DNA of 64,000 bases from Cyclobacteriaceae bacterium (GTDB lineage Bacteria; Bacteroidota; Bacteroidia; Cytophagales; Cyclobacteriaceae): assembly GCA_016787665.1 (NCBI GenBank), contig JAEUUC010000004.1:88014-152013 (forward strand), written 5' to 3'. This document shows, in pieces, positions 43,104 through 49,637 of this stretch (position 1 is the first letter of the stretch; every line of letters starts with the position of its first letter). The notes under the pieces were generated by a model. The model was given only the letters and a program-made list of their open reading frames with translations, was not told the origin of the DNA and made no database searches. A program made the translations under genes and the position numbers.

Positions 43104-45250
43104 GATTTCTGCTGATCATCACGCTACTGACCACCATGGCCCCGGCCTTCAGCCAGGCAATTGATCATTGGGAAACCGTGGTGTATGATTCTATGGTGTG
43201 GCGATATCGTCCAGGCACGAGTGACCCCGGTGCCAATTGGTTCCTGCCGGCATTCAACGACAATAGCTGGGCGCAGGGCAGGGGAGGTTTCGGTTATGGT
43301 GACGGTGATGATCGAACAACCGTGAGCTCCGTGATGTCCGTCTTTTCACGAAAGAAGTTCACCATTACCAATCGAAGCAAAATTGTCGGGGCGGTGCTGC
43401 ACGCAGATTATGACGATGGCGTGATCGTGTATCTCAACGGTGTTGAGATTTTCAGACGCACGATGCCGGCCGGGCCCGTGGCGTTTAACCAGGGCAGCGC
43501 GGGATTTCATGAAGCCCAACTCTACCAGGGGCTGGTGCCCGACAGCTTTGAACTGACGGCCAGCCAGCTGGGTCAGTTATTGGTGAGCGGTGAGAATACG
43601 CTGGCCGTGCAGGTGCACAACGAAAACATCAGTTCTTCAGATCTATCCTCCCGGGTTTTTCTGTCAGTCGCGATTTCGGATAACTCCTTCACCTATTTAC
43701 CCGTTCCGGGATGGTTTGTACCGCCTTTGAATTTTCAATCGTCTGATCTGCCGATCATTTCAATCCATACCGCTGGCCAGACGATTCAGGATGAAACACG
43801 GATTGTGGCCAACATGGGTATTATAGATAATGGTGCGGGGCAACGCAACCGGATTACCGATCCTTTCAATACCTATGACGGCAAGATCAGCATCGAGATC
43901 AGGGGAGAGTCATCGCAAATGTTTCCGAAAAAGTCGTACCGCGTGGAAACCATTGACGCAAACGGAAACCCCGTGAACGCTGCGTTGCTGGGCATGCCGG
44001 CTGAGAATGACTGGGTACTCTACGCGCCCTATACCGACAAAACGATGTTACGCGATGTGCTGGCGTATCAACTGGGTAGGGCGTTGGGCTCGTATGCCCC
44101 GCGCACCCGGTTTGCCGAACTCGTATTGAACGGAGAGTATATGGGTGTGTACATCCTCATCGAGAAAATCAAACGGGATCGTAACCGGGTGGCCATGGCC
44201 GAACTGGAGCCGGGCGATCTTTCGGGTGATGCGCTCACGGGCGGATATCTGTTGCGTGTTGATAAGTGGGATGCCAATGATTTTCCCGCGTGGACGGCAA
44301 CGCCAACGCCACGACTGCCGGGCGAGGAGGACAAAAGTTTTCAATACTACGACCCCAAGGGATTTGAACTGGCCGAGGCGCAACGGAGTTACATCCGCGA
44401 GTACATCCGGCAATTTCAAAATGCGTTAACATCAACCCGGTTTGCCGACCCGGTGGCGGGGTTCAAGCCCATGCTGGATGTGCCCGATGCTGTCAACTTC
44501 ATACTCATCAACGAACTCGGCAAAAACATTGACGCGTATGTGTTCAGCACCTATTTGTATAAAGAGCGCGACAGCCGGGGAGGCAAGCTGCACCTTGGCC
44601 CGCTGTGGGATTTTAACCTTGCGTTTGGAAATGTGAATTACCTGGCCAACGCCCAGTTTGCGCCCGGGTGGATGTGGAACGATGGATACCGGATTTTCTG
44701 GATCAGGCGCATGATGCAGGCACCGCATTTTGCTGCGGAAATGAAATGCCGGTGGCAAACGTTGCGCGGGGGATTCTTCACGAACGGCTACATCATGGAT
44801 AAGATTGACAGCCTGGCGGCCGTGTTGAGTGAATCGCAGGTTCGCAACTACCAGCGCTGGCCGATACTGGGTACCTACGTTTGGCCCAATCAGTTCATTG
44901 GCAACACATATGCCGAAGAGATTGCCTTTTTGAAGAACTGGATAGCAACTCGGCTCACGTACATGGATAATGAGATGCCGGGCGACTGCGGGTTGATCAC
45001 GGCAGTGGAAGATGGCGTGGAGCCAGCCGTTTGGCCGAACCCGTTTACCCGCGAACTTTATGTGGAAGCTCCGGAGGACGGTGAGCGGCTGGAGATTGTG
45101 AATGCTTTGGGCGAAACGGTGGCGGTGGTTGAGTTGCCATTGGCCGGGCCATGGGATGGGGCCTCGCTGGCGGCCGGGGTTTACGTTGGCAGGGTGTACC
45201 GTGCAAATGGCCAGGTGGTTACGGTACGGTTCGCCAAGCGTAGGGAATAA
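43100..45250 (+). CDS. CotH kinase family protein with T9SS sorting tail
   Basis: A signal peptide (MRFLLIITLLTTMAPAFSQ) is followed by a jelly-roll domain (residues about 25-195) with DNSWAQGRGGFGYGDGDD. The CotH protein-kinase domain (about 205-620) contains IEIRGESSQMFPKKSYRVE, DKTMLRDVLAYQLGRALG, YMGVYILIEKIKRDRNRVA and the metal-site motif GPLWDFNLAFGN. The C-terminal 75 residues (VWPNPFTRELYVEAP to VVTVRFAKRRE) are a type A T9SS sorting domain, so it should be exported to the cell surface. Bacillus CotH phosphorylates spore-coat proteins; secreted relatives likely modify other surface proteins. Last gene of the operon. Confidence 0.92.
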   Translation: MRFLLIITLLTTMAPAFSQAIDHWETVVYDSMVWRYRPGTSDPGANWFLPAFNDNSWAQGRGGFGYGDGDDRTTVSSVMSVFSRKKFTITNRSKIVGAVLHADYDDGVIVYLNGVEIFRRTMPAGPVAFNQGSAGFHEAQLYQGLVPDSFELTASQLGQLLVSGENTLAVQVHNENISSSDLSSRVFLSVAISDNSFTYLPVPGWFVPPLNFQSSDLPIISIHTAGQTIQDETRIVANMGIIDNGAGQRNRITDPFNTYDGKISIEIRGESSQMFPKKSYRVETIDANGNPVNAALLGMPAENDWVLYAPYTDKTMLRDVLAYQLGRALGSYAPRTRFAELVLNGEYMGVYILIEKIKRDRNRVAMAELEPGDLSGDALTGGYLLRVDKWDANDFPAWTATPTPRLPGEEDKSFQYYDPKGFELAEAQRSYIREYIRQFQNALTSTRFADPVAGFKPMLDVPDAVNFILINELGKNIDAYVFSTYLYKERDSRGGKLHLGPLWDFNLAFGNVNYLANAQFAPGWMWNDGYRIFWIRRMMQAPHFAAEMKCRWQTLRGGFFTNGYIMDKIDSLAAVLSESQVRNYQRWPILGTYVWPNQFIGNTYAEEIAFLKNWIATRLTYMDNEMPGDCGLITAVEDGVEPAVWPNPFTRELYVEAPEDGERLEIVNALGETVAVVELPLAGPWDGASLAAGVYVGRVYRANGQVVTVRFAKRRE

Positions 45251-45342
45251 GTAGTTTTGTCCGGCAGTTGTTGCCAAGACATCGTGTAAGTAATTAGTAT
45301 TCAGCTAATTCGAACTTGATCCGGCTAAAAGTAGAATTGTCC
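45249..45342. repeat. Pair of direct 14-base repeats after cotH
   Basis: AAGTAGTTTTGTCC (45249-45262, covering the cotH stop) and AAGTAGAATTGTCC (45329-45342) differ at two positions and lie 80 bases apart in the same orientation. A short inverted repeat, AATTAG/CTAATT, lies between them. They mark the left edge of the AT-rich patch and could be regulator sites or a decayed insertion scar. The first copy also contains TAGTTTTG, an exact TAnnTTTG match. Confidence 0.4.
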
Positions 45343-45380
45343 AATAGCCCGTAAACGATTAGCAATCAATCAATTAGAAA

Positions 45381-45677
45381 ATGACTGACTTCAACATTGA
45401 AGGCGCGTTTTTGGATTTTAAATTGGGGTTGTATATTTCGACAACCATGGAGGAATCAAGTCTTCGAGAGATTGTACTAACCGTTGGGGCGCCATTCGGT
45501 ACCAATAAAGGGTACTTCCACAGATGGTGTTTAGAGCCATTTTACGCGGACTCAATTGGTTATGTTTCCAGAACCTTTGCCCTGATTGAGTTGAGCGATG
45601 GGACAGTACATCTCGTCCACCCGTCTGAGATAAAGTTTATCCCGCAGGTAAAGCGTTCTGGGAAAACTAGTATTTGA
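45381..45677 (+). CDS. Unknown 98-residue protein
   Basis: The product has no signal peptide or membrane segment and looks beta-rich: LYISTTMEESSLREIVLTVG, then YVSRTFALIELSDGTVHLVHPSEIKFIP, which resembles a small SH3- or barrel-like fold. Codon use is more AT-rich than the flanking operons. Its last 11 bases overlap the convergent XRE gene. I recognise no family. Confidence 0.55.
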   Translation: MTDFNIEGAFLDFKLGLYISTTMEESSLREIVLTVGAPFGTNKGYFHRWCLEPFYADSIGYVSRTFALIELSDGTVHLVHPSEIKFIPQVKRSGKTSI

Positions 45678-45903
45678 AATCACGAAAGAGTTCCCTTAGA
45701 TCAACTCCAAGTCGTCGCGCTATCCGAAGCACGGTAAAAAGATTCGGTATTTTTCGTCCATTTTCAATTCTAGACAACTCGTGCCTGTTTATCGCCCCGT
45801 CAACTGCTTCAAAATGCTTGAGGCTAATGCCGCGAGCCAAGCGTATCTCTTTCAAGTGTTTCCCAAAAGACTTTGCAAATTCAGACTTGGCTTTTGCTCC
45901 CAT
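45667..45903 (-). CDS. XRE family HTH regulator
   Basis: The 78-residue protein is a single Cro/C1-type helix-turn-helix: FAKSFGKHLKEIRLARGISL, then INRHELSRIENGRKIPNLFTV and LRIARRLGVDLRELF. There is no effector domain. A perfect 9-base palindrome covers its start codon (45900-45921), which suggests it represses itself. It may also control the neighbouring small gene or the nuclease-fold gene. Confidence 0.88.
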   Translation of the reverse strand: MGAKAKSEFAKSFGKHLKEIRLARGISLKHFEAVDGAINRHELSRIENGRKIPNLFTVLRIARRLGVDLRELFRDFKY

Positions 45904-45921
45904 TGATTGTTAAATCAATGG
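45900..45921 (-). promoter_or_regulatory. Palindromic operator overlapping the XRE start codon
   Basis: CCATTGATT-GTTA-AATCAATGG is a perfect inverted repeat with 9-base arms. Its left arm contains the ATG of the XRE gene (45901-45903 on the minus strand). This placement is typical of autorepressors and could also shape translation initiation. Confidence 0.6.
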
Positions 45922-45937
45922 AAGAATTTGTCACGTA

Positions 45938-45959
45938 GGGTTGTATTTTAAAACAACCC
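45938..45959. repeat. Hairpin-forming inverted repeat
   Basis: GGGTTGT (45938-45944) and ACAACCC (45953-45959) flank an AT-rich centre that is itself self-complementary. It lies between the XRE and nuclease-fold genes. It could end nuclease-fold transcripts or bind a regulator; there is no T-run on either side to favour a terminator. Confidence 0.35.
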
Positions 45960-46036
45960 CGCTTTCTTGTTCGATCGCAGCAATTATTCGTGAAAAATCA
46001 ATGACGCCCGAGCCAATGACTCCTAGCGAACTCTAT

Positions 46037-47008
46037 TCACAAATTAAACTGTGCCCACAGGGGCCTGTGATCGGAGATGTAATACCTTATATACTGGTGA
46101 AATCGCTGCCGCCCTTCTTTATCGTCAGCATTCTTCGACCAAAATGACTTAAACAGAGCATTATCGAAGTCAAAGACTCCAATCTTGCCGGAGAACGAAT
46201 CATCGGTATGTTTGGGTAGAAAGAATATTTGGTCGTAGTATTTGTCGCCCGCAAGGTTACTGCCCTCTGCATTGTTGGTTTCGTGCAAAGGTGCTTTGAA
46301 CCCGTATTTCCGGATTGGCTTATAGATCGGATCATCGTCAGCAAAGGACGGCATGTTGAAGTCACCGAGCAGAATGATATCCTTACTAGGCGGTTGGAAA
46401 TCGGGAAGTTCACTTCTTTTTTTGGCCCATTTTCCTAGAGCTGTCACCTCAGCGGCTCGCAGGAACTCACTCGACCAATACAGATGAACATTTACAAGTG
46501 TAAAATCGAAACCCTTAACATCAAAGTTAACCATGTAGGGGTTTCGGTTGTAATCGATAAAGGTTCGGCTCTCCTTCTCGCTACCGACAATAACATCAAT
46601 TTGACGCTCCCGATTCGTTTTTATCACAAGTTCTGCAATCATTCCCTTGCGGGCTACTTTCCGGGCATCATAGATGAATGCTCCACGCTCGTCATTGCCA
46701 CCGATGTCTGAGTAAACACAGTCGTAATTGGTCCCAAGAATCTGTAGAAGTTTTTCCAGGTCCCGCACGTCATCAGCTATCTCTTGAAGTGCCACGATGT
46801 CGAAACAGGAAATGATATGGGCGATGAGCTCAAGATGTCCAGCCTGACGCTGCTGTAGTCCAAAGTTTGCGAGGTTCCAGGTAGCCATCAACAACTTGTT
46901 GTCAGCTTTGGCAGGAACTTTACGAAGCGATTTGTGCGAATTCAGTGAAGCTATCTCCGTTTCTACCTTGTAGGAAATGGAGAAGGAGGGTTTTTTGAAG
47001 CCGACCAT
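46037..47008 (-). CDS. Endonuclease/exonuclease/phosphatase-fold protein
   Basis: After about 35 linker residues, the DNase I-like fold shows its full catalytic set: Asn in MATWNLANFG, Glu in VALQEIADD, a strand with NVHLYWSS, Asp and Asn in LLGDFNMP, and SDHRPLWAQF at the end. The His of SDH and the Asp-Asn pair are all kept, so it should be active. There is no signal peptide, so it is cytoplasmic. The substrate could be DNA, RNA or a phosphoester. It sits in the AT-rich accessory patch with an XRE gene. Confidence 0.87.
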   Translation of the reverse strand: MVGFKKPSFSISYKVETEIASLNSHKSLRKVPAKADNKLLMATWNLANFGLQQRQAGHLELIAHIISCFDIVALQEIADDVRDLEKLLQILGTNYDCVYSDIGGNDERGAFIYDARKVARKGMIAELVIKTNRERQIDVIVGSEKESRTFIDYNRNPYMVNFDVKGFDFTLVNVHLYWSSEFLRAAEVTALGKWAKKRSELPDFQPPSKDIILLGDFNMPSFADDDPIYKPIRKYGFKAPLHETNNAEGSNLAGDKYYDQIFFLPKHTDDSFSGKIGVFDFDNALFKSFWSKNADDKEGRQRFHQYIRYYISDHRPLWAQFNL

Positions 47009-47102
47009 TTTAGTGTAGTTATTGATTTGATGATATTGGACATCACGAACAAACTACCGTGGGAGAGACGGCTTGAGTAAAGTTATGAAATTTCTTCGCT
47101 CA

Positions 47103-47717
47103 TCAAAGCATCCCCACCCGGGCAGCTAACCCCACCAACTCGGCCACATTTCGGGTGTTGGTTTTCTGCAAAATCCGCTGGCGATGCTCGTCAACGGTAT
47201 CGGTTGAAAGGTTCAGGTGAGTCCCGATCTCGCGGCTGGTGAGTCCGGCGGCAAGGAGTTGAACAATTTCAAGCTCGCGGGCTGAGAAGTTTAGGTTTCG
47301 CGCTTCACCGGCTGATTTCTCATCGGGGAGTAAATCGTTGTAAAACACACCACCGGCCACGGCCATGCGAATGGCTGCAGCCAGTTCAGCAGGATCAGAA
47401 TTTTTGTGCAGATACCCACTAATGCCAAGTTCCAGCAGGTGCTGCACCAAGGCCTGCTCGTCATATTGCGTCAGCACAATCACAGGTGTTTTCCATCCGC
47501 GTTTTCGCATTTCGCGCAGCGTATCGATGCCGTTCAGTTCTGCCATTTGAATGTCCAGAAGGATAACGTTCACGTCAGGATGCTGCTGCATCAGATCGAT
47601 GGCCTGCCAGCCGTTTTCGGCTTCCAAAAAGTTTAGTGTTGGGGGAAACAGCGAGGTGAGCAGACGTAATAAACCACGCCTCATCAGCAAATGATCTTCA
47701 CAAATCAACACTTTCAT
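47103..47717 (-). CDS. NarL/LuxR-type response regulator, orphan
   Basis: The receiver domain (residues 1-120) has the acidic pair in VLICEDHLLMRRG, the phosphoacceptor Asp in VNVILLDIQMAELNGID, the Thr in VIVLTQYDEQ and the Lys in YLHKNSDPAELA. The LuxR-type HTH follows: FSARELEIVQLLAAGLTSREIGTHLNLSTDTVDEHRQRILQKTN. No histidine kinase is in the window. The gene faces away from the OmpH-RHS operon, and a palindrome sits in its promoter. Confidence 0.93.
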   Translation of the reverse strand: MKVLICEDHLLMRRGLLRLLTSLFPPTLNFLEAENGWQAIDLMQQHPDVNVILLDIQMAELNGIDTLREMRKRGWKTPVIVLTQYDEQALVQHLLELGISGYLHKNSDPAELAAAIRMAVAGGVFYNDLLPDEKSAGEARNLNFSARELEIVQLLAAGLTSREIGTHLNLSTDTVDEHRQRILQKTNTRNVAELVGLAARVGML

Positions 47718-47727
47718 AGCAACGCCT

Positions 47728-47758
47728 CAATTTTACTATCCCCCAAAAATGGGGGATA
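47728..47758 (-). promoter_or_regulatory. Response-regulator promoter with GC-rich palindrome
   Basis: TATCCCCCA-AAAA-TGGGGGATA is a perfect inverted repeat at 47737-47758. On the minus strand it is followed one base later by TAAAATTG (47735-47728), a seven-of-eight fit to TAnnTTTG, 11 bases before the start codon. No TTTG is present at -33, so activation by a factor bound to the palindrome is likely. Confidence 0.55.
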
Positions 47759-47933
47759 GGTAGCTTCATTTCAAGATTAATTATTGGTTGAGTAAGTCTG
47801 GCTTAACAAATTGACTAACAGATGTATTTGCTGGAAATAGGGCTTAGTAGCAGATTAGTAGCCTCCGATTGAATATCAAAATTTTAGGAAGATTATCTAC
47901 ATGTAAGTTTTGCTCTTAGATTTTCAAAAACTG

Positions 47934-47957
47934 TCCCCCAATGGAGCAATACTTTTA
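47934..47957 (+). promoter_or_regulatory. Promoter of the OmpH-RHS operon with half-site
   Basis: TCCCCCA (47934-47940) repeats one arm of the palindrome at 47737-47758. It lies 9 bases upstream of TACTTTTA (47950-47957), one mismatch from TAnnTTTG. The spacing to the -10 is similar to that at the regulator's own promoter. The start codon is 26 bases further on. Confidence 0.45.
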
Positions 47958-47983
47958 TTAGCGCAAAAAAATCACCAATTGAG

Positions 47984-48547
47984 ATGGGGCTGAAAAAGGA
48001 AAAGACGTCAAATAGAATTCAGGTTGTGTTGCTGATTGTGTGCCTGGTTGGTTTCAGCTACCTCATTTTCCGAGACGTGACCAAACGTGAAATTGTGTAC
48101 ATCGATACGGTACGGCTGTTGAATAGCTACAAGGGTATCGAACAAGCCAAGGCGGAATTGGAAGCGAAGGCGAAGGCATATCAGAGCCGGCTGGATACGC
48201 TACAAGCGGAGATGAGCACATTGGCTACAGACCTAAATAACCGCGCAGCCAAATTAACGGCTCGCGAAAGAAAGTTGATGGAAGACCTCATTAATTCCAA
48301 ACAGGCCCAGATCGAACAGTACGGTGGCGTGATCAAGACGAAAATTCAAGAAGATAATATGGCATTAACGGGGAAGGTGCTTACCCGTGTGAACGAATTC
48401 GTAAAACGCTATGGCGAAAGCAAGGGGTACCGGATTATTCTGGCTACTTCTCAATCGGGCAATATTGTGTACGGAACGACCGAGGCTGACATAACCGATC
48501 AGATCATCAAAGGTCTGAATGAAGAGTATCAAACCGTGGCAAAATGA
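47984..48547 (+). CDS. Membrane-anchored OmpH/Skp-like chaperone
   Basis: The product has an N-terminal anchor (RIQVVLLIVCLVGFSYLIF) instead of a cleaved signal. Then comes the OmpH pattern: IVYIDTVRLLNSYKGIEQAKAELEAKAKAY, a long coiled coil, and the C-terminal GESKGYRIILATSQSGNIVYGTTEADITDQIIKGLN. Soluble Skp/OmpH shields unfolded outer-membrane proteins. An anchored form at the head of an operon for two giant surface proteins suggests dedicated chaperoning of their export. The stop overlaps the next start as ATGA. Confidence 0.85.
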   Translation: MGLKKEKTSNRIQVVLLIVCLVGFSYLIFRDVTKREIVYIDTVRLLNSYKGIEQAKAELEAKAKAYQSRLDTLQAEMSTLATDLNNRAAKLTARERKLMEDLINSKQAQIEQYGGVIKTKIQEDNMALTGKVLTRVNEFVKRYGESKGYRIILATSQSGNIVYGTTEADITDQIIKGLNEEYQTVAK

Positions 48548-49152
48548 TTCGTTGGTTTTTCTTCGTTTCATTTTGCACCGCGCTGTTTTGGGGTTGTGGC
48601 CCTTCAACTTTAGATCGTGTCCAACTTGAGCAATACCTTGCGAATCCGGAAAATGGGTTGGTTCAGGAAGTTAACCGAGGCGCTGTCTCTGCCCGCATTC
48701 AGTATTTGCCCAAAGACATGTTGTTTGCTGCCGAACTTCAGACCGCTCACGATTTTGACAGGTATCGGGACAGTCTGAACCTCGTTTTGGATTCGCTGCA
48801 TTATTTCCGGCTCACACTCGCGCAAAATGGCAAGGCGATGGAGTATACCTACGGCACTACCGCTGCGGATGTCCAAAGCTTACAATCGTATGTGGTCCGT
48901 GATCTTGCGCCTACGCTGCGCTTGCGCGCGGGGGAAACTGAAGCGGGTCTTTTTGATGCCGTTTTTGCGCCAACGTATGGAAGCTCCACGGGCACTTCGT
49001 GGTTGCTGGTGTTCAAGGGTGCGCCACTCGAAAACCAGGACATGGAGATCGCGGGAGAAGATTTCCGTTTCGGCCTCGGCCATTTCAATGTTCGTTTCTC
49101 CGCTGAAAGGGTCCGGCAGGTGCCGTTGCTTAAAAAGACAATTAATTCCTAA
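48544..49152 (+). CDS. Lipoprotein of unknown function
   Basis: A lipoprotein signal (MIRWFFFVSFCTALFWGC) is followed by 185 residues with no domain I recognise. Visible are VQEVNRGAVSARIQYLPKDMLFAA, FDRYRDSLNLVLDSLHYFRLTLAQNGKAMEYTYG and a beta-rich end, FGLGHFNVRFSAERVRQVPLL. It overlaps the OmpH gene by 4 bases and precedes the YD-type protein by 5 bases, so it is cotranscribed. It is probably an accessory to surface display. Confidence 0.75.
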   Translation: MIRWFFFVSFCTALFWGCGPSTLDRVQLEQYLANPENGLVQEVNRGAVSARIQYLPKDMLFAAELQTAHDFDRYRDSLNLVLDSLHYFRLTLAQNGKAMEYTYGTTAADVQSLQSYVVRDLAPTLRLRAGETEAGLFDAVFAPTYGSSTGTSWLLVFKGAPLENQDMEIAGEDFRFGLGHFNVRFSAERVRQVPLLKKTINS

Positions 49153-49157
49153 GTGAT

Positions 49158-49559
49158 ATGCGATTACAAAAAGTAAGAAGAGCACTCGCGGTTTTATTGC
49201 TGTTCATCTTCATTCAATCGGTGTTTGTGCCCAATTATGTGTGGGCATTGACTACCGGCCCACACCAGCCCGAGTACATATCCTTTGAAGAACCTGGGGC
49301 AACCGATATGGTCAATTTGCTCACCGGTGATTTCAGTTACAGCCTGCCCATCCTGGAGGTTCCCGGGCCGGAAGGAAGCTTTAGCGTACCGCTCACGTAC
49401 AATGCCGGCATTGGCCCCGATCAGGAGGCATCCTGGGTGGGCTTAGGCTGGACGCTCAACGTGGGCGCAATCACCCGTCAATACAATGGATTCCCAGATG
49501 ATGCCAATGGGGAACAGCAAACCATCAACATGAAAGACCTTACCGGAGTCAGAGGATGA
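49158..49559 (+). CDS. N-terminal piece of a large YD-type secreted protein, ended by in-frame TGA
   Basis: The 133-residue frame starts with a signal peptide (MRLQKVRRALAVLLLFIFIQSVFVPNYVWA). It then has the conserved front of large Bacteroidota YD/RHS-type surface proteins: PHQPEYISFEEPGATDMVNLL, GDFSYSLPILEVPGPEGSF, NAGIGPDQEASWVGLGWTLNVGAITRQ. A TGA at 49557-49559 stops it, but the same frame continues open for another 4.7 kb with matching sequence. This is one gene of about 1697 codons split by a nonsense codon, not a short gene. If translated alone, the product would be a truncated fragment. Confidence 0.8.
   Translation: MRLQKVRRALAVLLLFIFIQSVFVPNYVWALTTGPHQPEYISFEEPGATDMVNLLTGDFSYSLPILEVPGPEGSFSVPLTYNAGIGPDQEASWVGLGWTLNVGAITRQYNGFPDDANGEQQTINMKDLTGVRG
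49557..49559 (+). other. In-frame TGA splitting the YD-type gene
   Basis: The stop codon follows GVRG and precedes NSNALGLGNIGWN without a change of frame. One base change to TGG would restore Trp and a continuous protein. TGA is used as a normal stop by other genes here, so general recoding is excluded. Confidence 0.85.
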
Positions 49560-49637
49560 AATTCCAATGCACTTGGCTTAGGTAACATCGGCTGGAACAC
49601 ACAGGACGGGCACTACGGAAGTATCAGCCTCTTAGGG

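Noticed and set aside
44432..45277. A 281-codon minus-strand frame opposite cotH
   Set aside because: It lies opposite the conserved CotH and T9SS-tail regions, has no recognisable motif and reads as a shadow.
45941..46147. A 68-codon plus-strand frame after the XRE gene
   Set aside because: It overlaps the 3' end of the nuclease-fold gene, has no family match or signal, and its composition looks like an antisense shadow.
49557..49580. Selenocysteine insertion at the TGA of the YD-type gene
   Set aside because: The only structure just downstream is a 4-base stem (CCAA/TTGG), too weak for a bacterial SECIS element. The position suits a lost Trp codon better, and no selenoprotein genes are visible.
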